Position numbers and translations under genes: made by a program. Positions 5,497 to 11,810 of a stretch of 15,364 nucleotides of DNA are shown here, one piece after another; position 1 is the first letter of the stretch, and each line of letters begins with the position of its first letter. Origin of the DNA: Flavobacteriales bacterium UBA5871. Its GTDB lineage: Bacteria; Bacteroidota; Bacteroidia; Flavobacteriales_D; Crocinitomicaceae. The stretch spans positions 3,813 to 19,176 of the forward strand of contig DJFN01000037.1 of NCBI GenBank assembly GCA_002432085.1, in the 5' to 3' direction. Under the pieces are notes generated by a model. The model was not told the origin of the DNA, did not search any database, and saw only the letters and a list, made by a program, of their open reading frames with translations.

Positions 5497-8019
5497 TTAG
5501 TGTTTAATCAATTTAATGCGTTCCTCTCCTTCGCTTGTCGTTAAGTGAAGGGTATAGATGCCACCCTCCAAATCCGACAGATTTATCTCAATAGAATTAG
5601 CGTTGGGATTCAAAGTCAGTACAACTTTTCCATTGATGTCTATGATAGCGATATGCTGCAGTAGAGATTGATCGCTTTTGAGCATTACGCTTTTAGTCGT
5701 AGGATTCGGATAACATTGAATATTGCCATTCGCCGAAGCAGAAGTTCCCAGATCAACAAAACGTGAGTCGTCATGCTCTGCCCAGACTTCATCATCAGGA
5801 CGATAGCTTGACTTGGTTTCTTCAGGAATCCATACCTCGTTGTAGCAACTGAAGATAGGAATGGCTGAAACTTCATAGTGTACCGGGGTAAGGCAGTTTC
5901 GTGCCCATAATTCATAAGTCACCATTTCAGATTCAGGATGAACACAGGAAGAGGTTTGTCCATTGCCGTTCCACCAGTAACCATTCCAGTACATTTCTCC
6001 TTGATTGAAGGACCAGTCTGTTCCACCTTCAAGATTGCGCTCAATGTAATGGACAATTTCTCCCCAACGATTCCATACAACCAGCTTCATATAACTGGCG
6101 CCATACCACGGGCCGTTCTCATTGATTGCGTCGTAGACATAGAATGGATTGTCTTCCAGCCAATAAGTCTGACCATCTTCGACGAAACTATCTGTGCCTA
6201 TATATGGGTTTCCGGCATAATAATAGCCGTCTTCCAACAAGTGGTCATCGTCGTAGTCAAAATAGATAGTGTTGTCGCGAATATCTCTATACAGCACTTT
6301 TGTGCCGAGAATTTCACCGCTGTAAGTTCCTGAATTGCCAGCTGCATCAAATACGTTGCAGGTGTATGGCATTTGCCCTCCATTATACTCGGAAACGATT
6401 GAATGCACATTCAGAACTGAGCTTGAGGAAAGAATGGTGTCATCAGCAATGATCCATTGAAAAGTAAATGGCCCGTTGCCCTCTACTTGTGCCTGCAATG
6501 TTTCACTGTGACAATTGAACTCTTCCCGAACGCTTAATACAAGTGGTTCCTGAGGGCACTCGCTGCTACAACTGTTTGGCGCGATCACCAAATCGATGTT
6601 ACCGTTAAGCGTTACGCAGGCTGTGCCAGCATCGCAGGATGGAAGAATGATTTCAATTCCCGCCTTTAAAGTAGTGCCACTTTCAACAGTCACCGAACCT
6701 TCTGTTTGCGACGGTGCTATCGACGGCATATTATCGCCAACCCAAATCCGCTCTTCTGCCTGTGCGTACATCGGCATAGGAATACCGGATTGCGCATTAC
6801 GATTGGTGAAGAACAAATTATCGGGACAATACAAGCCTTTCTCTTTCATCAGGTAGTAATAGCCCTTGTGACCTGCTGCACTTACAATAGCGAGACAATT
6901 GGCATCACTGGTTGTTCCGGTTACCGTAATCGATGCCTGGATCTCCTGACAGAGCAGCTCGTCCGGGAAATCCGCACAGACGTCTACTGTTGCAGAGCCG
7001 TCACCATTGTAAGTGATTGAATAGTCGACGAAATGCGGAGCTTCAACCGTGACGTTTGTAATAAACTCGCTATCGTCGTTGGGCATCAAATGGAACGTGC
7101 CACACAAGGGCTCTGTTACCGAGCTCGTTCTTAGTGTATTGCCGGAAGTGCCGCTCCAGTCGAAAAAGTCGATCCCGTCACCTGTTTCGCAGTCATTGGA
7201 GACGAAGACCATCCCATCGAATACGGATTCAGCGATGAGTACATTAGCGGCGTTGAATTCCTGTACTCTTACAGCGAAGTAACTTCTTCCGGTAAGGTTG
7301 TTCGGCTGAAAAGTAAAACTGCCGTCGTTACCCAGGTCGAAATCACTGCTGGAAGGATAGGGTCTGTTGACAGAAGCACCACCTTCGAATACCATGTTCT
7401 GATGTGTAGAACAACCGCCTGCCTGAGGAGCTACAAATGAATATTGTAGTGTAGTTCCGTCAGGATCGGTGACATGAAACAACGATCGGCCATTCTGACC
7501 CGCACATCCTATCGCAAAGGGAATGCCTGAGATTCTCGGCGACGAATTGCAGATGTCGTCCGTATTGTTGATAATACAATATGTGTAATAGTTCTCATTG
7601 GCAACAGGTGTGCAATAGTCAACTTCATTTCTCAGTTGGATAGAAGTGGAAACAATCCAGGATTCACATTGCGTGGGAAGCGTAATGGTCGCTGTGTAGC
7701 GTGCCAGCTGAAGTCCCGGGTTATTTCCTTGTCCCGGACAATCGTTTCCACAACCGTAGTCAACCGTTTCGTGAATCGCTTTGGGAACCATGAGTACACC
7801 TTGCAAACAGTCGGTCTGATCACACGTATTGTATACGTACATATAGATGTTCTCATTTGGCTGTACACCATCACAATCCCTCAACAGGTAATAATTGACC
7901 TCGTACTGATTATTCCCCAGACACGTATACTCGAAGTAGCCGCCGGCGGCGTGATCTGCCCGGGAAGCAAAGGCTATCCAGAGCAGCGAGCACAATAGTA
8001 TGTATTTACGAAATTGCAT
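5497..8019 (-). CDS. large T9SS-secreted surface protein with type A CTD
   Basis: The 840-residue protein has a signal peptide (residues 1-20, cleavage before DHAAGGYFEYTCLG). The N-terminal domain (about 21-275) starts with the AAGGxFEYTCLGNNQYEVNYYLLRDC pattern that opens many large Bacteroidota gliding-associated surface proteins and is cysteine-rich. Middle parts include an ESGTTLKAGIEIIL segment (about 446-459), as in 3-coathanger-like domains, and an Ig/PKD-like module (about 492-570, PFTFQWIIADD). Residues about 643-710 contain NRWGEIV...W..G..NGNG, resembling the core of a CHU_C domain. The true C-terminus (about 766-840) is a type A sorting domain: CYPNPTTKSVML, IIDINGKVV, LSDLEGGIYTLHL, ERIKLIKH. 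It should be exported by T9SS and fixed at or released from the cell surface. Its coding sequence looks more A+T-rich than that of the sigma operon. Function is unknown beyond a surface or adhesin-like role. Confidence 0.92.
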   Translation of the reverse strand: MQFRKYILLCSLLWIAFASRADHAAGGYFEYTCLGNNQYEVNYYLLRDCDGVQPNENIYMYVYNTCDQTDCLQGVLMVPKAIHETVDYGCGNDCPGQGNNPGLQLARYTATITLPTQCESWIVSTSIQLRNEVDYCTPVANENYYTYCIINNTDDICNSSPRISGIPFAIGCAGQNGRSLFHVTDPDGTTLQYSFVAPQAGGCSTHQNMVFEGGASVNRPYPSSSDFDLGNDGSFTFQPNNLTGRSYFAVRVQEFNAANVLIAESVFDGMVFVSNDCETGDGIDFFDWSGTSGNTLRTSSVTEPLCGTFHLMPNDDSEFITNVTVEAPHFVDYSITYNGDGSATVDVCADFPDELLCQEIQASITVTGTTSDANCLAIVSAAGHKGYYYLMKEKGLYCPDNLFFTNRNAQSGIPMPMYAQAEERIWVGDNMPSIAPSQTEGSVTVESGTTLKAGIEIILPSCDAGTACVTLNGNIDLVIAPNSCSSECPQEPLVLSVREEFNCHSETLQAQVEGNGPFTFQWIIADDTILSSSSVLNVHSIVSEYNGGQMPYTCNVFDAAGNSGTYSGEILGTKVLYRDIRDNTIYFDYDDDHLLEDGYYYAGNPYIGTDSFVEDGQTYWLEDNPFYVYDAINENGPWYGASYMKLVVWNRWGEIVHYIERNLEGGTDWSFNQGEMYWNGYWWNGNGQTSSCVHPESEMVTYELWARNCLTPVHYEVSAIPIFSCYNEVWIPEETKSSYRPDDEVWAEHDDSRFVDLGTSASANGNIQCYPNPTTKSVMLKSDQSLLQHIAIIDINGKVVLTLNPNANSIEINLSDLEGGIYTLHLTTSEGEERIKLIKH

Positions 8020-8025
8020 ACCGGC

Positions 8026-9084
8026 CTAGTGTGTTGGGGTTTTCAGTGCTTCGACCTCTTTTTGCAGCTGGAGTTGCTGTTGTTGCATGGCCTTGTTCGT
8101 GTCGTCGAGCTGAAGGACATACAAAGTCAGCTCTTCGATCTTTTCCAGCAGGCGCAGCTGCATTTCTTCCAGCGAAAGGCCGTCACGAAGGATTTCGGCT
8201 TCGCTTGGAACGTTCGGCAGGTGGCTGTTTTCGGTCACGAACACGCGTAGCTCGTCCAGCGGCATCAGGCGGTAAGTAGGGCGGAAGACGTAATCCGGAA
8301 TGGCGCCGGTTGGACGCACCTTAACGGCCGTACAATACACCGTTCCATCATTTTCGACACGGAAACGGGTCTGCGTAACGCCGTTGGTACTTACCGAAAG
8401 TCTGACCAGCGGTCCGTTGTTGGTGGAATACTGCAGGCCTTCAATCAGCGCCGGATTGGCAGAGGCCGTTGCGTTGCCCAATTGCAGTCCCGAAGCAAAA
8501 TAGCCTCTGCCGCGCACATCGAGGCTGTAGAGCGGTGATGCGGTTCCGATGCCGACAAAGACTTCCGGACAGGCGACAAACAATTTGTTCGGGCCGTTGG
8601 TCCAGGTGGGCGATTGCACGACGCCGTTCACCGTACTGCATGAAAAGCCGTAGAGCACGTTGCCCAGAGACGCTACACCAATGGATTTTACGTCTCCGTT
8701 GACATCGCGGATGATCAATTGGTTGTTCCCAAGTGTAGTTGCGGTTCCGATTCCTGTTAATGTCAAGAAACCTTCAATGGCCGTGTTCTGCAATTGCGTT
8801 GATCCGCCTACGCGGAAATCGCGGGTAACGGCAGCATTTGATTTCAGATAGGCGTCGCCTTCTACGGTCAGGTCGCCTTCGATACCCGCGCCGCGGCTCA
8901 CAGCCAGGGAATCGCGTACCAATAAGGTCGAATCGATGGCTACGTCTCCTTTTACTTCAAGCTTGTGCGAAGGATTGATGGTTCCGATACCGACATTCCC
9001 GATGTCATTGATCTCGTTTTCCTGCGCAAAGCCGGTTGCCGCGCCGCAGGATAGAAATAACGTTATGAGGGATCGGATCGCCAT
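8026..9084 (-). CDS. secreted GIGT-repeat protein with C-terminal coiled coil (tail-fibre-like)
   Basis: From the ATG at 9082-9084 this is 352 residues: a signal peptide (1-20, cleavage before QENEIND), then VGIGTxxPxxxLxVxG repeats at about 31-46 and 177-192. Between them lie strand-rich stretches (GDLTVEGDAYLKSNAAVTRDFRVGGSTQLQN) typical of trimeric fibre stalks. The C-terminal block PDYVFRPTYRLMPLDELRVF, ENSHLPNVPSEAEI and SLEEMQLRLLEKIEELTLYV is a widespread Bacteroidota surface-protein ending related to tail-fibre proteins. It is followed by a Gln-rich coiled coil (about 300-347). A longer frame from the ATG at 9181-9183 adds 33 residues before the signal peptide; I prefer the shorter start because the hydrophobic signal then begins at residue 5. 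It is the first gene of the five-gene envelope run; the next gene starts 6 bp after its stop. The ligand or structure it serves is unknown. Confidence 0.88.
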   Translation of the reverse strand: MAIRSLITLFLSCGAATGFAQENEINDIGNVGIGTINPSHKLEVKGDVAIDSTLLVRDSLAVSRGAGIEGDLTVEGDAYLKSNAAVTRDFRVGGSTQLQNTAIEGFLTLTGIGTATTLGNNQLIIRDVNGDVKSIGVASLGNVLYGFSCSTVNGVVQSPTWTNGPNKLFVACPEVFVGIGTASPLYSLDVRGRGYFASGLQLGNATASANPALIEGLQYSTNNGPLVRLSVSTNGVTQTRFRVENDGTVYCTAVKVRPTGAIPDYVFRPTYRLMPLDELRVFVTENSHLPNVPSEAEILRDGLSLEEMQLRLLEKIEELTLYVLQLDDTNKAMQQQQLQLQKEVEALKTPTH

Positions 9085-9417
9085 AGTGGATGCTGGTTTC
9101 AGCGCTCGTTTAGGGCGCAGAAGGTTCGTGTTGTTCACGCCGGGCTGATTCAGCCGGAATGAAAGTGGTGCTGTATATTTCATAAGTATCGCTTCTTTTG
9201 GATGAATTATTCCAATTCAACCAGCCGTCGTTGTGGAGCTCTTCACTATTCAGACTGTTTGAATTTTAGTTTTGCGATACAAAATTGTCGTAATAATTGA
9301 ATTATTTCTAGTTAAAATTAAAGTTTGAATGTAAAATACGTAATTACCGCAATGTGTTATTGCGGTAAACCGCAATTTAAGGTTAATAAATGTTAATTTT
9401 AATAGGTGTATAGCTAT
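9085..9417. other. AT-rich upstream region of the envelope gene run
   Basis: This gap, or 9184-9417 if the longer start of the fibre-like gene is used, carries no gene of its own. It becomes strongly A+T-rich from about 9240. It contains a weak minus-strand -7-like box (CAATTTTG, complement of 9280-9287), the three-half-site palindrome at 9344-9376, and two direct copies of GTTAAT at 9382-9387 and 9392-9397. It lies downstream of the HTH gene and upstream of the envelope operon, so it may combine the end of one transcript and the promoter of the other. Confidence 0.55.
9344..9376. promoter_or_regulatory. three half-sites forming two overlapping palindromes
   Basis: TTACCGCAAT (9344-9353) and ATTGCGGTAA (9359-9368) form a perfect 10-bp inverted repeat with a 5-nt spacer (GTGTT). 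The right arm ATTGCGGT (9359-9366) also pairs perfectly with ACCGCAAT (9369-9376) across a 2-nt spacer. The middle arm is therefore shared, giving two mutually exclusive hairpins or two dimer-binding geometries. There is no long U-run after either stem on either strand, which argues against a simple terminator. It could be an operator for the envelope operon or a 3' structure of the HTH transcript. Confidence 0.6.
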
Positions 9418-9654
9418 TCAAGATGGAAAAGAAGAGGCTTCTTCTCGAATCTGAAGGTCCATGCAGACATCTTTAAGCATTTCTGCCGGGTCGACCTTGA
9501 TCGCCAGTGCGATCAGGTACAGCTCGTCAACGCGCAGGTGTGCAGCATGGTTGAGCGTCAGCTGACTCAACCGCGCCTTGCTGATCCCGGTTTTACGGGA
9601 TACTTCCGATTTGTTGATCGACCTTTTTGCTAAAAAAACACCTAGTCTCGTCAT
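9418..9654 (-). CDS. XRE-family helix-turn-helix transcriptional regulator
   Basis: The 78-residue protein is almost only a Cro/C1-type HTH domain (residues 3-65). LGVFLAKRSINKSEVSRKTGISKARLSQL contains the scaffold helix, the turn (KTGIS) and the recognition helix (KARLSQLTLN), followed by the two closing helices (HLRVDELYLIALAIKVDPAEMLKDV). There is no ligand-binding or peptidase domain, so it would act as a small DNA-binding dimer. Its start is 145 bp from the divergently transcribed 97-residue gene. The shared region holds an inverted repeat over that gene's -7 box, so control of the neighbour and of itself is plausible. The 13-residue C-terminal tail (LQIREEASSFPS) is polar. The envelope operon lies downstream on the same strand, but with a gap of over 230 bp. 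Confidence 0.88.
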   Translation of the reverse strand: MTRLGVFLAKRSINKSEVSRKTGISKARLSQLTLNHAAHLRVDELYLIALAIKVDPAEMLKDVCMDLQIREEASSFPS

Positions 9655-9754
9655 CTTTCCGTCCAGTGCCGGGCTTAATCCCTAGTAAAATTGAGGAACT
9701 GGGCTCATATATGAACTATGACTTCGATTTTTGAAACTTTATCTATAAAAAATG

Positions 9755-9767
9755 ATAGAATTTCTAT
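9755..9767. promoter_or_regulatory. inverted repeat ATAGAA-T-TTCTAT, possible operator
   Basis: A perfect 6-bp palindrome with a single central T ends exactly at the first base of the TACATTTG -7 box of the 97-residue gene. A further half-site-like ATTCTAT follows at about 9781-9787. The position would let a bound repressor block the promoter; the neighbouring XRE protein is the obvious candidate. Short AT-rich palindromes arise by chance, so this is tentative. Confidence 0.4.
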
Positions 9768-9774
9768 ACATTTG
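9767..9774 (+). promoter_or_regulatory. Bacteroidota -7 box TACATTTG
   Basis: This is an exact match to the TAnnTTTG consensus of the Bacteroidota primary sigma factor. It lies 25 bp before the ATG of the 97-residue gene, which would give a 5' leader of roughly 20 nt. I find no TTTG at the expected -33 distance (nearest at 9730-9733), so the promoter may be weak or regulated. Confidence 0.5.
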
Positions 9775-9799
9775 GTTGTGATTCTATTTTCCTTCCACT

Positions 9800-10093
9800 A
9801 TGAAAGACCTGTTGTTGAACCTTATTAAAGACGACCTCGTATATGCACGCCTGCTCAACGGACTTGCGGACCTGGGCTTTGATACGACGGATTATTACCT
9901 CAATCTGAATGACACGGTTTTTCACCTGGCGGGCTTCACCAGGGAATGCATCACGGAAGAGCTGCGTGAATGGTATTTCGGTCGTTTGGAACGTGCACAC
10001 CTGCTCACGGTTCCTCCGCGATCCTGTGCGGCATTCGATACAATGGCCGAAGGAATCTTCAGGGAGCTGGAATGGCGCAAAAGCCAGCAATAG
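9800..10093 (+). CDS. small protein of unknown function (97 aa)
   Basis: The protein is 97 residues and begins at ATG 9800, just downstream of a consensus -7 box. It is soluble, leucine-rich and largely acidic, and predicted to be mostly helical (MKDLLLNLIKDDLVYARLLNGLADLG; ECITEELREWYFGRLERAH). There is no signal peptide or membrane span, and I see no catalytic motif. The pair of helices plus a conserved-looking WYFGRLERA segment could be a protein-interaction fold. It is transcribed away from the XRE gene and converges on the 78-residue acidic protein gene. A longer ORF on the opposite strand covers the same region but lacks a promoter and has unnatural composition, so I take this strand as coding. 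Function is not assignable. Confidence 0.75.
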   Translation: MKDLLLNLIKDDLVYARLLNGLADLGFDTTDYYLNLNDTVFHLAGFTRECITEELREWYFGRLERAHLLTVPPRSCAAFDTMAEGIFRELEWRKSQQ

Positions 10094-10178
10094 GTGGCGA
10101 GGCTGCTTTCTGCAGCATAAACCGGTAAGAAAGTGAATGATCAGCAAACCGCCGTAGCGGAACAGGAAGGACAGGGAA

Positions 10179-10415
10179 TTATTTCCAGCGTTTACCGTAG
10201 GCAATTCGATGAATAGCGAGCTGGGTATTCAGGAATTCGAGGTAGTCCTGAAATTCTTCTTCCTCCAGCTCTTCGTCCTCGTAAGAAACGAATACGGGTG
10301 TTTCATACAGGGAAGCGTACAGCACGGGATAATTCACTTTGATAATGCCCGTTACGCGAACGATTTCCTGCATCAATTGGTGGATATCGGTCTCAGTTTC
10401 CATTGCTGTTATCAT
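10179..10415 (-). CDS. small acidic conserved-type protein of unknown function
   Basis: The protein has 78 residues from the ATG at 10413-10415, or 74 from the second ATG at 10401-10403 (METETDIHQL), which is equally likely because neither has a Shine-Dalgarno. The layout is a first helix (IHQLMQEIVRVTGII), then YPVLYASLYETPVFVS, a strongly acidic hinge (YEDEELEEEEF) and a second helix (QDYLEFLNTQLAIHRI). From memory this resembles a group of about 75-residue Bacteroidota proteins with a 'YPELxxYLxEMPV...' core followed by 'L..YY.SL'; I hold that match loosely. There is no signal peptide, membrane segment or catalytic motif. It converges with the 97-residue gene across an 85-bp gap that carries only a short GCTGC/GCAGC hairpin without a T-run. 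Confidence 0.75.
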   Translation of the reverse strand: MITAMETETDIHQLMQEIVRVTGIIKVNYPVLYASLYETPVFVSYEDEELEEEEFQDYLEFLNTQLAIHRIAYGKRWK

Positions 10416-10622
10416 GGCTGCTGTTTTGAATGGAGAAGTAAGTTACGACAGAGCAGACCAAAAATCCAAACCGAAACGATTAAAAATGTGTGACTTTTTA
10501 AGGTGGGTTTGCGAAACGCCCGCCTGGCTTGAGATAGCGGATTGTTAAATTTTAAATCGTTGCAAATGAAGTTGTTGAATCGGTTTTGAGGCGCGTTTAC
10601 CCGGTTTCCGGAAGCTAAAAAA

Positions 10623-10644
10623 GCTCCTGTGTTTCCACAGGAGC
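10623..10644 (-). terminator. strong intrinsic terminator
   Basis: On the minus strand GCTCCTGTG, loop GAAA, CACAGGAGC forms a perfect 9-bp GC-rich stem capped by a GNRA tetraloop. It is immediately followed by six T residues (complement of A 10617-10622). It acts only for leftward transcription. The nearest recognisable minus-strand gene upstream already has its own terminator at 10836-10870, so this one appears to end a separate short transcript. Confidence 0.88.
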
Positions 10645-10666
10645 CGTTTACGCTTTTAAGGCGAAA

Positions 10667-10741
10667 CTATAGGGTTGTAACACCTCCCGTAAGAGTTCCA
10701 GAATTAGCGGGAGTTACATCAGAAAAGCCAAATGAGTGCAT
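10667..10741 (-). CDS. possible 24-residue micro-ORF (or part of a small RNA)
   Basis: ATG 10739-10741 opens a 24-codon frame ending at TAG 10667-10669, 22 bp before the strong terminator. It is preceded by an A-rich stretch (AAGAAAAAGC) and, about 20 nt upstream, by a GATATTTG box (complement of 10762-10769) close to the Bacteroidota -7 consensus. The peptide has few charges, begins MHSFGFSDVTP and ends GTLTGGVTTL; I do not recognise it. Third codon positions are A/T-rich, unlike the surrounding genes, which weakens the coding case. The same segment contains a CTCCCG...CGGGAG inverted repeat, so the transcript could instead be a structured small RNA. Confidence 0.3.
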   Translation of the reverse strand: MHSFGFSDVTPANSGTLTGGVTTL

Positions 10742-10835
10742 GCTTTTTCTTAACCTTTAGACAAATATCGCAAGCAAAGACCGATGGCGTCTTACAGGAT
10801 TTCAGGTATGTTTTATAAAATTTCACTGCAACGAA

Positions 10836-10870
10836 AAATCCCGTCTCAATAAAGCATCGGGACGGGATTT
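10836..10870 (-). terminator. intrinsic terminator after the lmo0937-type gene
   Basis: On the minus strand AAATCCCGTC and GACGGGATTT form a perfect 10-bp stem around a 15-nt loop, and the 3' arm runs on into further T residues (TTTTT in total). It starts 20 nt after the stop codon of the 54-residue membrane protein and would end the barrel plus small-membrane-protein transcript. Confidence 0.82.
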
Positions 10871-10889
10871 ACAAGTCGAGGATGGAAAA

Positions 10890-11054
10890 TCAGATCGGAT
10901 CGTCCGAACTGCTTCCGCTGAGAACCCTGATCAATACAGTGATCAGCGAGGCTGCCAGTAGAATGTGAATCATGCCTCCGAGCTGGAAGCCGAAAAAGCC
11001 GACTAACCAGATCACAATGAGGATGACAGCGATGGTATAAAGAATATTGCCCAT
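10890..11054 (-). CDS. lmo0937/DUF5670-type small membrane protein
   Basis: This 54-residue ORF starts at ATG 11052-11054 and stops at TGA 10890-10892. It encodes two hydrophobic segments (about 3-22, ILYTIAVILIVIWLVGFFGF, and about 28-45, MIHILLAASLITVLIRVL) joined by a short QLGG turn, with a polar SGSSSDDPI tail. The MGNILYTIAVILIVIWLVGF start and the G..IH.LL segment are the signature of the lmo0937-family (DUF5670) small membrane proteins found widely in Bacteroidota and Firmicutes; their function is unknown and a stress link is sometimes suggested. It follows the outer-membrane barrel gene by 25 bp and is followed by an intrinsic terminator, so the two are very likely co-transcribed. 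Confidence 0.9.
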   Translation of the reverse strand: MGNILYTIAVILIVIWLVGFFGFQLGGMIHILLAASLITVLIRVLSGSSSDDPI

Positions 11055-11079
11055 GGGAAGGTGGATGGGAATGAATCTA

Positions 11080-11712
11080 TTAAAACTGGTAGCCGAGCGT
11101 GAGCTGCAACCAATTGTTCTTGTAACGGATATCCGATTGCGAACCGTCGCCGTTGTTATACATCAGGTCGATGCCAAAGCGCGGTGCCAATACAAAATGA
11201 GAAGCAAAAGTGAAGTCGAACCCGCCAACGAGACAGAAAGTGTTCCTGCGGATGTTATCGTTGTCGTAAAAATCCTCGTCAACAGCCGAATCGTCGTCTA
11301 CGGTAAGAACATCCCGGCTGCTTACCAGGAAGGAATACTGTGGTCCGAGCAGGATGGTAAAGCCTGGTACGGGTTTCAGCATCACCTGCAGCGGAATATC
11401 GACATAGTTCAGCGTTCGTGTAAACGTATAGGGAGTTCCCAATACGGTTCCGTCGGCCCTGAAGCCTTTCTGTGAGTACAAAATTTCAGGCTGAACCCCG
11501 AGAAAACGTCCTACCGGAATGGAAAGAAAGGCACCGCCGGCAAAACCGCCTTTGCCGTCTGCTTCGAAATCCTCTTCTTGTTCGTCGTAAACATTGGAAT
11601 AGTTGAAACCGGCCTTCAGACCGAAATGCAGCGATTCACGTGTGTCTTCCTGGGCAATCGCCGGGAGTGAAAAGCCCGCCAGCAATACCATGGAGAAAAT
11701 TAATCGTTTCAT
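11080..11712 (-). CDS. outer-membrane beta-barrel protein (porin-like)
   Basis: From ATG 11710-11712 the protein is 210 residues with a signal peptide (about 1-20, cleavage before QEDTRES). I chose this start because the frame extends further upstream without signal-peptide character; an ATG two codons earlier is also possible. The mature part shows the pattern of Bacteroidota PorT-type outer-membrane barrels: LHFGLKAGFNYSNVY, GGFAGGAFLSIPVGRFLGVQPEILYSQKGF, YVDIPLQVMLKPVPGFTILLGPQYSFLV, FCLVGGFDFTFASHFVLAPRFGIDLMY, and a final NNWLQLTLGYQF ending in Phe. The Y(V/L)DIPL motif is the family hallmark. An acidic loop (VDDDSAVDEDFYDNDN) may bind cations. It is distinct from the barrel encoded at 3785-4504. 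Confidence 0.9.
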   Translation of the reverse strand: MKRLIFSMVLLAGFSLPAIAQEDTRESLHFGLKAGFNYSNVYDEQEEDFEADGKGGFAGGAFLSIPVGRFLGVQPEILYSQKGFRADGTVLGTPYTFTRTLNYVDIPLQVMLKPVPGFTILLGPQYSFLVSSRDVLTVDDDSAVDEDFYDNDNIRRNTFCLVGGFDFTFASHFVLAPRFGIDLMYNNGDGSQSDIRYKNNWLQLTLGYQF

Positions 11713-11758
11713 GATCATTGGAGTTTGAAATGTGCTATAATAAGATATACTGCTTCCG

Positions 11759-11765
11759 CAAAGTA
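11759..11765 (-). promoter_or_regulatory. candidate promoter box TACTTTG for the barrel gene
   Basis: On the minus strand TACTTTG resembles TAnnTTTG with one spacer base missing. It would place transcription start about 40 nt upstream of the ATG at 11712. No clear -33 element was identified. Confidence 0.3.
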
Positions 11766-11810
11766 GCGGGAACATGGCTTAGAATGCAAGCACGTTAGGC
11801 TTTTTTAGGA

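Noticed and set aside
10102..10116. GCTGC/GCAGC hairpin between the convergent small genes
   Set aside because: Only a 5-bp stem with no T-run on either strand, so it is too weak to call a terminator.
9764..10204. 146-residue minus-strand ORF opposite the 97-residue gene
   Set aside because: It lies entirely over the plus-strand gene, which has a consensus -7 box and a natural composition, and runs into the start region of the promoter; no recognisable domain.
10502..10524. GGTGGG...CGCCCGCC hairpin upstream of the acidic small gene
   Set aside because: The stem depends on G-T pairs and has no U-tract; possible leader structure, but indistinguishable from chance.
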